From an uncultured Alteromonadaceae bacterium (GTDB lineage Bacteria > Pseudomonadota > Gammaproteobacteria > Enterobacterales > Alteromonadaceae), in NCBI GenBank assembly GCA_947501935.1, contig CANMXU010000002.1:1-64000 (forward strand): a DNA stretch of 64,000 nucleotides. Direction: 5' to 3'. The number at the start of each line of letters is the position of its first letter. The stretch's first letter is position 1. Both the position numbers and the translations under genes were made by a program. The notes beneath the pieces were generated by a model, which saw only the letters and a program-made list of their open reading frames with translations, was not told the DNA's origin and searched no databases. Below are positions 56,664 to 64,000 of the stretch, in pieces.

Positions 56664-57341
56664 TTATAATGCGTTTTTTTCGAATGATTCAACGCGAATA
56701 GTCTGAATATCTGGGCTTGGGTGATTCGTTACTACAATGCCTAACGTTTTTTCAAGTCGCAAGTGCTTATAATAGTATATGGCATTATTCCAGCCCAACT
56801 CTCCCTGATGAGAATGTAAGACATTTGTACAATTACACCGATAAAGATCAATTAATGGTTTTTGGCTTGCTTTGGCTAACGCTTCCTTTGCCGTCCACAA
56901 TTGGTAAAAGTTAGTTTTATAGTCACAACTTTCCGCCAAGGCCTTTAATTCAGTTTCGCAGCAAAAAACATCCGCCAAGTTTGGAAAATCACGCTTTTTA
57001 CATTGTTCAATATCAATGCCTAGCAGCTGTATTTCTTCACTTATGCAAATTGCAGCAATATTGCCACTATGAGTAATTGATAATGACAATACTTGGTTGG
57101 CTGCTGGGATAAATAGTTGGTTGAAGTTAATTATTTGGTAGTCGTTACTGCTAGAGTAGCCCAAGTACTTTAACGCTTGATGCATTAAACATCGGCTTAA
57201 CAATAGCTGCTGAGCTTTAATGTTACTGCGCATTTTATGATAACGCTGCTGCTCAACTGTATTTAAATAACAAAGCCACTTGTTGTCTTGATTGGCAAAC
57301 CAATCATCCTCAATTGATGCATAAGTAACAACAATAGTCAT
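56664..57341 (-). CDS. 4'-Phosphopantetheinyl transferase (Sfp/AcpT family)
   Basis: 225 residues. Metal-binding GIDIEQ gives D110 and E112; WTAKEALAKAS gives K152 and E153. It loads the phosphopantetheine arm on the cluster's three ACPs. Presence of its own transferase makes the cluster self-contained. It follows the KS-like gene at 57361 by 19 bases. Confidence 0.87.
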   Translation of the reverse strand: MTIVVTYASIEDDWFANQDNKWLCYLNTVEQQRYHKMRSNIKAQQLLLSRCLMHQALKYLGYSSSNDYQIINFNQLFIPAANQVLSLSITHSGNIAAICISEEIQLLGIDIEQCKKRDFPNLADVFCCETELKALAESCDYKTNFYQLWTAKEALAKASQKPLIDLYRCNCTNVLHSHQGELGWNNAIYYYKHLRLEKTLGIVVTNHPSPDIQTIRVESFEKNAL

Positions 57342-57360
57342 AACTGGCTATCACTTTTCA

Positions 57361-57960
57361 TTACAGTGCCAAATCCACATAAAGAGGGCAAAGCAAAGCT
57401 TGCTCGCTACGCATAACCTCATCAACATTAATTAGCTGTATATCAATCTTATTTTCAAGAGATTTTTCAACAGCAAATGCATGACATACCCTTTCAGTAT
57501 CACTGCAATGCCAAACCACAATAATAGCTTGTTGCGCATGACCTAAGTTTAAATCGCTTTGTGCAAGTAGAGCACTTTTAAAAAATGGCTGCTGACTGGC
57601 GCCAATAAAAACGTTTGGTCCAGAAACATTAAATTCTTTAGCTAAATAGAAATTGGCTGCATTACCTACCGTAGCAATAAAGTCAAAAGGACGAAGCGCC
57701 TCATCATTTTTCAATGAAGTAATAACCGATTGAAACAAGTCGACCGATAAATACTCAGCACTACTATAAAGAGCCAACTCGGACGATAAGCAATTATTGT
57801 TAACTAGTCGAAAAACGGTGTTTAAAGAGATTAAAGTGAAGTTATCAAGACGGCGCACTGAGCATGCCGTTTCGCTTTTCACCATTTGGCGAACTTCTTT
57901 ATCGCTTAATCGCGTTGAAAAGCTGATGCTTTCATAGGCTACTACTTTTAAAAGACTCAT
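57361..57960 (-). CDS. Truncated ketosynthase-like protein without catalytic Cys
   Basis: 199 residues. The stretch VSGPNVFIGASQQPFFKSALLAQ matches the KS core region (xGPxxx...AL) but carries no Cys at the active position, and the second half of the KS fold is absent. It is a second CLF-like or regulatory partner, distinct from the one at 55782. It lies nine bases after the ketosynthase at 57969 and could pair with it. Confidence 0.68.
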   Translation of the reverse strand: MSLLKVVAYESISFSTRLSDKEVRQMVKSETACSVRRLDNFTLISLNTVFRLVNNNCLSSELALYSSAEYLSVDLFQSVITSLKNDEALRPFDFIATVGNAANFYLAKEFNVSGPNVFIGASQQPFFKSALLAQSDLNLGHAQQAIIVVWHCSDTERVCHAFAVEKSLENKIDIQLINVDEVMRSEQALLCPLYVDLAL

Positions 57961-57968
57961 CGACGCAA

Positions 57969-59078
57969 CTACCTTTTAATACATTTAATAACTAACGCGG
58001 CATTATTACCACCAAAGCCAAAATGATTAAACAGCATAATATTAGCTTGGTTGAGTATATTTACTGAATCAATAAAGCTTAGTTCGCAAGCTTCGCTGCT
58101 AGCTTGCTGATAATCACAACTCGGTAATAAGTTTTGTTGAATACAGTGATCAAACAAAGCAAGTTCAATAACGCCGCAAGCCCCTAAGGTATGACCTAGC
58201 AAAGATTTAAACGCCAGCGCTGGTGGTATTGGTTCAAACATACTTGCTAAGGCATTTTTTTCTGCTAAATCACTTTTAATAGAAGCCGTGCCGTGCACTT
58301 TAACCAGATCAATTTCCGCTTGACTAACGTTGGCATTTTCTATGGCTTTGTTAAGCACCTCAACAATGTGAGCGCCACTCTCTTCAGTAATGGTTAAACT
58401 ATAATCGTCACAGGCAGCATAACCGCCAAGTATTTCCAGTTGACAGTTAGCGCTAGCAAATTTCGATAATAAAACTGCGCCGACCCCTTCACCGAGTAAT
58501 AAACCATCACGCGATTTAGCAAAAGGTTTCACTTGGCTTTGGCTAAATAGGTCTAAGGAGCCGAAACCATTAACAGATAGTTGATTAAAGAATTCACAGC
58601 CAATAACAACAGCTTGGTCAATTTTCCCTTGCTTGATAAAGTTAGTGGCATAAAGCAGCGCGTTAGCACCTGAAGTACAAGCCGTATTAAAGGTAAAATG
58701 TATGGTATTAAAACCATAATGCTTCACTAAAGCTTGACTAATTTTATCTGTTTGTGAAAGCCAAATTGCCTGCTCAGGTTTAGGGATAACCGTATCAATA
58801 TCTAAAGAGGTAGAGCCTACAAATAACATGGTGTTATTAAGTTGCTCTACGCTTAATGGTGTTTTAGCAAATAAACTATCAATTTGCTGACAAAGCAGTG
58901 ACATCATTAAATTAAATGATTTATGTAGATCAGTGTTTGGCAACGCATAATAATGTGCTTGCTGCTCTTCAACCGGCACTTCGATGATATTAGCTTTAAT
59001 TGCGGCGGCTGTGGTCAACTCATTTTGCTGACCAATAGCCGAAAATGATGATGACTGATTAATAAAAACACTCGTCAA
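57969..59078 (-). CDS. 3-oxoacyl-ACP synthase, FabF type (third complete KS)
   Basis: 369 residues from TTG at 59078. Triad complete: C134 (FNTACTSGANA), His in KVHGTASIKSD and His in LGHTLGACG. It starts seven bases after the stop of the third ACP gene, so this KS and that ACP may form a dedicated pair. Confidence 0.84.
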   Translation of the reverse strand: MTSVFINQSSSFSAIGQQNELTTAAAIKANIIEVPVEEQQAHYYALPNTDLHKSFNLMMSLLCQQIDSLFAKTPLSVEQLNNTMLFVGSTSLDIDTVIPKPEQAIWLSQTDKISQALVKHYGFNTIHFTFNTACTSGANALLYATNFIKQGKIDQAVVIGCEFFNQLSVNGFGSLDLFSQSQVKPFAKSRDGLLLGEGVGAVLLSKFASANCQLEILGGYAACDDYSLTITEESGAHIVEVLNKAIENANVSQAEIDLVKVHGTASIKSDLAEKNALASMFEPIPPALAFKSLLGHTLGACGVIELALFDHCIQQNLLPSCDYQQASSEACELSFIDSVNILNQANIMLFNHFGFGGNNAALVIKCIKR

Positions 59079-59085
59079 ACCTTAC

Positions 59086-59355
59086 TCACTTCTTACCAGT
59101 GCTAATTAACTCAGCAATATTGGCAATAGTGGTTAAGTGCTTGCGACTTTCTTTTGAACCTTCGACTTTAATACCAAATTCTTTCTTCAAAACTAGTGAT
59201 AATTGCAAGGCATCTAGGGAGTCTAAATTCACTCGTGAGTCACTGCCAAATAAAGGTTCATCGTCTAGAATTTCTTGCCAGTCAATGTCATCTTCTTTTT
59301 CACATTCTTGAATAATCAGTTGTTTTAAGTTTTGCTTTAGCTGCTCTAATTCCAC
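59086..59355 (-). CDS. Acyl carrier protein (third ACP)
   Basis: 89 residues from GTG with AGGA eight bases upstream. Phosphopantetheine Ser is S46 in VNLDSLDALQLS. It differs from the paired ACPs (54496, 54762) in position and sequence, lying with a ketosynthase and the ABC exporter. Confidence 0.86.
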   Translation of the reverse strand: MELEQLKQNLKQLIIQECEKEDDIDWQEILDDEPLFGSDSRVNLDSLDALQLSLVLKKEFGIKVEGSKESRKHLTTIANIAELISTGKK

Positions 59356-60506
59356 GTTAATTTCCTGATTTTCATTTCAAATAAGTATTTTGCCAACGCC
59401 ATAGTAACCAAACTAAATATCGATAAATTGATAATATAAGACATTACAGCGCCTAAGTCTTTGCCACTAAAGGCTGCCCGTATAATTTCAGCCGACCAAT
59501 ATAGCGGCGAGAAGCTGGCAATATCAGCCATTATTTGTGGCATGATATCAATCGGCACCATAAAACCACTTACCGCAGCTAATAAAATATTAATGCCGCC
59601 GCCAAGTACAATCGCTTGCTCGTAACTGTTCACCAAAGCCGCCACCAGAAAAGCCAGTGCATTAGCCGATACAATAATAAACAGCGCAGAAAAAGCATAC
59701 ATAGGCCAATTGCTGATAACAATTTCAGGCTGTTCAGTGATCACTGGTACCGCATAAATACCGATAAGAGTTAAAATAATGAACTGCAGAGCGCTTAATA
59801 AACAAAAGGCAGAGACCTTGCTAATAAAGTATTTTGCAGAAGAGATGGGAAAGGTTTTTAAACGAATCAGGGTACCGTTTTGTTTTTCATTAATCACAGT
59901 AATTGACACCGGTAAAACAATAAAATAAATACCAAAAATAATCCACGACGGTACACTATAAAGTGTTGCAGAGGCGAGCTTATGCTCAGGAGTCGTTATT
60001 AAAAAATAATCAGCAACATTAGTGCTATCGCCAATTATTTCTATTTGCTGCTCAAGGGAAATATCATCTTCTAGTTCACCACTATCAAGCATATAAGCAT
60101 GTAAGCGTAATTTAGCTAATGCCACTTGTACAAGTTCAACTAATAGGCCGCTTCTTTGTGGACTAATTTTTGACAGAATATCTAAGCTGATTGATTGGGC
60201 TTTTAAGCCAGTTAGTATCCGTTCATCAAAGCCTGTGGGTAAATCAATGGCGATGTCAGCCTGAGCTTTATCATCAACTATCTGAAATCCTTGCTCTGCC
60301 AAATACCCTTGATAAACCAAGGAAAAATCATTGTTCTCAGCTGAATTTAAGTAAAGGCTAGTTTTAGCAACAATATCATTTTGTTGCTCGCTCATGGCAA
60401 AGGTCATTATCAACATAAACGCTACTGGTAATATCAGTAATACGCCAATGCTGTGCACATCGCTTAAAATAATCAGGGCTTCTTTTTTTAAGCTCGCTAA
60501 AATCAT
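59346..60506 (-). CDS. ABC-2 type transporter permease
   Basis: 386 residues with one N-terminal helix, a soluble periplasmic loop of about 150 residues and five C-terminal helices (PSWIIFGIYFIVLPVSITV onwards), of the ABC2_membrane_3/NodJ-like type. It overlaps the ATPase gene by four bases (ATGA), so the two form one exporter. Likely moves the pigment or its precursor out of the cytoplasm. Confidence 0.87.
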   Translation of the reverse strand: MILASLKKEALIILSDVHSIGVLLILPVAFMLIMTFAMSEQQNDIVAKTSLYLNSAENNDFSLVYQGYLAEQGFQIVDDKAQADIAIDLPTGFDERILTGLKAQSISLDILSKISPQRSGLLVELVQVALAKLRLHAYMLDSGELEDDISLEQQIEIIGDSTNVADYFLITTPEHKLASATLYSVPSWIIFGIYFIVLPVSITVINEKQNGTLIRLKTFPISSAKYFISKVSAFCLLSALQFIILTLIGIYAVPVITEQPEIVISNWPMYAFSALFIIVSANALAFLVAALVNSYEQAIVLGGGINILLAAVSGFMVPIDIMPQIMADIASFSPLYWSAEIIRAAFSGKDLGAVMSYIINLSIFSLVTMALAKYLFEMKIRKLTWN

Positions 60507-61438
60507 GTTTTCAGCTCCGCTTGCTTACCTTGATACAAACGGTCGACAGAATTAGCTGAATAATTCAAATTCGTAATCGTCATAGCACTATTAGCCAACC
60601 ACATAAGTTGCTCGTTTAGTTCAACCGCTGAGTTTAGCTTTACTTGGAAATGTTGCTGACTTAACTGCTGATACTGTTCTGGTAATGTTTTAGTTTCCAC
60701 ACCTTGTGCAAAAGTAATCGTAAGCAACAAATTTTCTTGGCTGTTTTGCTCATTAAATACCGCTTTACCTTCACGCAGTACAATTACGTCGTCACATATT
60801 TTTTCAACTTCATCAAGCATATGTGAAGTAAATAATAAGGTTTTACCTTGGCGTTTAAACTGCTCAAGTAAGTTGATAATAATGGCCCGTGACTCTGGAT
60901 CTATACCAACAGTGGGCTCGTCTAAAAACAAAACTGTCGGCTGTTTCACTAAGGCAATGGCAATATTTAAACGCCGCTTGTAGCCGCCAGAAAGCTTACT
61001 TGCTCGACTATTAGCTACGGTCGTTAATACGCATTGCTCAATAATATCATTGATTAGGGCTTTATCTGATTTCTGCTCGGAGCTTTGCTCACTTATTTGA
61101 CCAGAGCTTTTATTCTTGGCGCACAAAGATATGAAGTAATTGAGGTTTTGTTTAACGGTTAATTGCGGGTAAAAAGCGTATTCTTGTGGCACCAAAGCAA
61201 CTTGCGCCTTTACCGCGTCAAGTAAATTGCTCCCCACCATAGGTTGATACTCAATAGTGCCTTGATAATCGTCAAGCAAACCACATAAAGCCGAGATAAA
61301 AGTCGACTTTCCAGCACCATTGGGGCCAATAATACCCGTGCATGCGTGTGCTTTTATATTTAACGAAATATCCGCTAAAGAATAATAATCATTGTTACTA
61401 TACTTGTAACTTAACTGATTGATTTTAATCGCGTTCAA
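60503..61438 (-). CDS. ABC transporter ATP-binding protein
   Basis: 311 residues from TTG at 61438. Walker A GPNGAGKST (38-46), signature LSGGYK (149-154), Walker B VLFLDEP (169-175), H-loop SHMLDE. A hydrophilic insertion (about 108-125, rich in Ser/Glu/Lys) precedes the signature. First gene of the pigment operon; its ATP hydrolysis drives the adjacent permease. Confidence 0.87.
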   Translation of the reverse strand: MNAIKINQLSYKYSNNDYYSLADISLNIKAHACTGIIGPNGAGKSTFISALCGLLDDYQGTIEYQPMVGSNLLDAVKAQVALVPQEYAFYPQLTVKQNLNYFISLCAKNKSSGQISEQSSEQKSDKALINDIIEQCVLTTVANSRASKLSGGYKRRLNIAIALVKQPTVLFLDEPTVGIDPESRAIIINLLEQFKRQGKTLLFTSHMLDEVEKICDDVIVLREGKAVFNEQNSQENLLLTITFAQGVETKTLPEQYQQLSQQHFQVKLNSAVELNEQLMWLANSAMTITNLNYSANSVDRLYQGKQAELKT

Positions 61439-61469
61439 TTGATATGTTTTCTATTATTATAACCGTGGA

Positions 61470-61517
61470 TTTATCGCTTTTTCTGCCCATTACTTACTAA
61501 AGAGGAAAAGCGATAAA
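61470..61517. promoter_or_regulatory. 12-bp inverted repeat in the leader of the pigment operon
   Basis: TTTATCGCTTTT (61470-61481) and AAAAGCGATAAA (61506-61517) pair perfectly over a 24-base loop, between a promoter-like site and the first pigment gene. The motif CGATAAA recurs at 61582. It could be an operator or an mRNA structure controlling the operon. Confidence 0.5.
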
Positions 61518-61549
61518 CAGTCTACCACTATTCAACACTGTTGTTATAA

Positions 61550-61578
61550 ATATTATAAAGAAAACATTTGCTTATCAA
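61550..61578 (-). promoter_or_regulatory. Candidate promoter of the pigment operon
   Basis: On the minus strand TTGATA (61573-61578) and TAATAT (61550-61555) are 17 bases apart; a perfect TATAAT (61552-61557) overlaps the -10 but leaves a short 15-base spacer. The start would lie about 100 bases before the ABC ATPase gene. Confidence 0.38.
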
Positions 61579-61601
61579 TTTCGATAAACTCTTAGTTATA
61601 C

Positions 61602-64000
61602 TTATTCTTGTATCGACTTATCAATAAAATGAAAGTTTTTAGTTAAACGAATATCTGTTAACGACGAGCCTAGCATCACTTCAAACTCGCCCGGTTGTGC
61701 AAACCAGTTGTTTTGTTCAGTATGCCAAAACGATAAGTCTCGTTTAGTTAATTCAATGGTCACGGTTTTACTTTCTTGGGGCTGTAAGAATACTTTGGCA
61801 AAACCTTTAAGCTCTTTTATCGGTCGTGCGACAGTCGCTTTTACGTCATGTAAATACAGCTGTACTACTTCAGCGCCAGCGCGTTCACTGGTATTGGTGA
61901 TAGTAGCTTGCACGGTTAAATTATCAACTTCATTATTTGCTGCATTATCAAGCCACTTAGCTTTTGATAATTTCAGATCTGAATAAGTAAATTGACTATA
62001 AGAAAGCCCGTGACCAAAAACAAAGTTGGGCTTGATATTTTGCTGTTCGAACCAGCGATATCCAATAAATACTCCCTCGCTATATAACGATTCGGTGGCG
62101 TTATAGTCATTTAAGGCAATAGGTGCAGTATCTGCTAATTTTTTCGGTAAGGTGATTGGCATTTTACCACTCGGGTTAACGTCACCAAATAGTACATCAG
62201 CAAAAGCATTACCTGCTTCCATACCCCCATACCAACCCCAAACCAGTGCGTTAGCTTGTTCAGTCCAGGGCATTTCTACTGCAGAACCCGCTACCATTAA
62301 CACTACTGTATTAGGGTTCACCGCCAATAGCTTGCTGATAATTTCATCTTGCGAGCTGGGCAAGCTCATATCAGTACGATCTATCGCTTCGCGATCATCG
62401 CCATGGCTTAAGCCACCAATATAAATTACGGCATCGGCATTTTTAGCGGCTTGTAAATATTCAGCCTCAGGAGTAAATAAATTACCTGGTGCGTCCCAGC
62501 CTAAAATAAATTGACCTTCACCGCTGTAATTTATTGCAAAGGCATAAGTTTCGCCGGCCTTCAATGCAACTGGATATTCAGTAACCGCTGAATTTTCACC
62601 TTGGTAAGTACAGACTTTCTTGCCATTTATTGAAAGCTCAAGTTTACCGTTAACCGATAGTTTTAAAGTATGTACACCCGTTTTAAGCGGTTTAATATCA
62701 GCGGTCATAGTAACAAAGTGAGTACCTTGTTTTTTAGTTGCTTGATTGAGTTTATCCGCTTGATATTGCGCGTCAACTTGCCAGTCTTCTTTAAGTAATT
62801 CTTTACGTTCACTGTCAGAAAATACTGATAACTGCCAAGCTGGCGTACCGGTCCAATGTCGGCTAGCAACATAATCACTGGCAATTGGTGTGAGTTTATT
62901 TGAGCGCGCACGCATTACGCTTATATTCGCTTTTCCAGCGAGTTTATTTTTAATCCCCTGCAATGGGGTAATTTCATAGGCTGATTTAACTTCAGAAGAA
63001 CCGCCACCTTGACCATGTTTTTTATCGGCATTCGGGCCAATCACCAGCACATTTTTCAACTTGTTAGCATTTAGCGGCAGCACTTGATTATTGTTTTTTA
63101 ACAACACTACGCCTTGTGCAGCTATGGTGCGGGCAATTTGTCGATGCTCTTCAGTATTTCTTGCACCTAATAAACGTTGTTTGTCCATCAAACCAACACG
63201 TAATTGCAAACGTAAAACTCGTCTAACTTTGTCATCAAGTACCGCTAATGGTATTTTTCCAGACTCAATCGCGGCTAATAATGGTTTGCCAAAAAAATAT
63301 TCGTCATAAGTATCAACCTTAGTACCCATTTCTAAATCGAGGCCATTCACAGCTGCATCATAGGTATTAATATCAACATTCCAGTCAGTTAATAAGACTC
63401 CGTCAAAACCCCAATCGCCTTTGAGAATGTCCATCACTAAATGTTTACTTTGATTAACATTAGTACCGTAATATTCGTTATATGCGCCCATTACGCTATA
63501 AACCTTGGCCTCTTTTACCGCCGCTTCAAACGCGGGTAAATACACTTCACGCAAGGTACGTTCATCGGGTTTGGCATTTACGCCAATACGATTTAGCTCT
63601 TGAGTATTTAAGGCGTAATGTTTTACATTGGCGGAAACATCTTGGTTTTGAATGGCGATAATTTCTGGCACTACCAATTTAGCGGCAAGAATTGGGTCTT
63701 CGCCCATGTATTCAAAATTTCGGCCATACAAAGGCAAGCGAGCTAAGTTAATGCCCGGGCCAAGAATAATATCTTTACCGCGATCGCGGGCTTCGCTACC
63801 TAATACTTTGCCATGTAAACTTGCCATGTTTACATCCCAACTAGCAGCAACTGAGGTTAAATGCGGTAAATAAGTAGAGTCATCATCAGTCCAACCGGCG
63901 GAATCCCAGCTATGTCGTTTTATTTGATGACGAACACCATGCGGGCCATCAGATAGCCAAAGCTCAGGTATACCTAATCTTTCAATGGCATTAATTTGAA
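61602..64000 (-). CDS. GH3 family beta-glucosidase, partial
   Basis: About 800 residues are visible; the frame stays open to the right edge, so the N-terminus and any signal peptide are missing. The N-terminal barrel has IPELWLSDGPHGV, the substrate KHYALN stretch and the nucleophile Asp in GFDGVLLTDWNV. A PA14-like insert (about 330-480 of the visible part, GGSSEVKSAYEITPL before it) and a C-terminal fibronectin-III-like domain (RAGAEVVQLYLHD) complete the layout, as in beta-glucosidases with PA14. It hydrolyses terminal beta-glucose and may feed the sugar island at the other end. Confidence 0.86.
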   Translation of the reverse strand, partial: QINAIERLGIPELWLSDGPHGVRHQIKRHSWDSAGWTDDDSTYLPHLTSVAASWDVNMASLHGKVLGSEARDRGKDIILGPGINLARLPLYGRNFEYMGEDPILAAKLVVPEIIAIQNQDVSANVKHYALNTQELNRIGVNAKPDERTLREVYLPAFEAAVKEAKVYSVMGAYNEYYGTNVNQSKHLVMDILKGDWGFDGVLLTDWNVDINTYDAAVNGLDLEMGTKVDTYDEYFFGKPLLAAIESGKIPLAVLDDKVRRVLRLQLRVGLMDKQRLLGARNTEEHRQIARTIAAQGVVLLKNNNQVLPLNANKLKNVLVIGPNADKKHGQGGGSSEVKSAYEITPLQGIKNKLAGKANISVMRARSNKLTPIASDYVASRHWTGTPAWQLSVFSDSERKELLKEDWQVDAQYQADKLNQATKKQGTHFVTMTADIKPLKTGVHTLKLSVNGKLELSINGKKVCTYQGENSAVTEYPVALKAGETYAFAINYSGEGQFILGWDAPGNLFTPEAEYLQAAKNADAVIYIGGLSHGDDREAIDRTDMSLPSSQDEIISKLLAVNPNTVVLMVAGSAVEMPWTEQANALVWGWYGGMEAGNAFADVLFGDVNPSGKMPITLPKKLADTAPIALNDYNATESLYSEGVFIGYRWFEQQNIKPNFVFGHGLSYSQFTYSDLKLSKAKWLDNAANNEVDNLTVQATITNTSERAGAEVVQLYLHDVKATVARPIKELKGFAKVFLQPQESKTVTIELTKRDLSFWHTEQNNWFAQPGEFEVMLGSSLTDIRLTKNFHFIDKSIQE

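Overview
The window looks like chromosomal DNA of a marine, low-GC gammaproteobacterium of the Alteromonadales, close to Colwellia or Thalassotalea. Reasons: many Lys/Asn/Ile-rich proteins, a TonB receptor of the Xanthomonas/Caulobacter glycan type served by tryptophan-halogenase, SapC and DUF6445 genes, a fadH whose catalytic and cluster residues sit one position from my recollection of the E. coli enzyme, and an aryl-polyene gene set with a 4'-phosphopantetheinyl transferase. The taxonomic call is inference.

Region 1 (1-8.4 kb) opens in the last 17 bases of a tRNA-His gene, followed 115 bases later by a second copy of the tRNA 3' end. Then come two hybrid sensor kinases. One is a 1341-residue two-component protein with periplasmic propellers. 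The other is co-transcribed with a lipoprotein substrate-binding protein that has no permease beside it. A PAS-AraC regulator closes the region.

Region 2 (8.6-27 kb) is a sugar-use island. A plus-strand operon encodes a Gfo/Idh/MocA dehydrogenase, an IolE-like TIM barrel, an MFS carrier, a Tat-exported small subunit, a GMC oxidoreductase and a secreted TIM-barrel isomerase/lyase. Together they suggest oxidative (3-keto) cleavage of glycosides. Facing it is a minus-strand set: a second Gfo/Idh, DUF6445, SapC, a flavin halogenase-like protein and a TonB receptor with an STN domain. A divergent FecI/FecR pair and a sugar-porter MFS complete the uptake system. A GH3 beta-glucosidase runs off the right edge of the window and would fit the same diet.

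Region 3 (29.2-61.4 kb) is the main feature: a pigment cluster that combines a full aryl-polyene (APE) type II polyketide set with dialkylresorcinol genes (darA, darB), as in flexirubin- or arcuflavin-type pigments. The minus-strand block 61438-41993 holds an ABC-2 exporter, three ACPs, three complete ketosynthases, a chain-length-factor-like protein and one further KS-like protein, a PPTase, two hot-dog dehydratases, an aryl-AMP ligase, an aromatic-amino-acid ammonia lyase, acyltransferases, a glycosyltransferase, a thioesterase, LolA, an MMPL exporter and a DUF3261 lipoprotein. The block 36064-29213 holds DarA, DarB, a small unknown protein, a BtrH-like protein, the FabG-type ketoreductase, MipA/OmpV, a small periplasmic protein and a methyltransferase. 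The only ketoreductase of the polyene assembly lies in the dar block, which ties the two halves together. The proposed flow is: Tyr to coumarate (lyase), activation (ligase), loading on ACP, extension and dehydration (KS/CLF, KR, DH), resorcinol formation (DarB/DarA), ester joining (candidate BtrH-like protein), and export and outer-membrane placement (ABC, MMPL, LolA). Between the two blocks lie DUF2141, a BamE-like lipoprotein, fadH, an alpha/beta hydrolase with an unusual C-terminal domain, and a methyltransferase.

Several genes use or seem to use non-ATG starts (TTG, GTG, possibly ATT). The start choices are explained in the entries.
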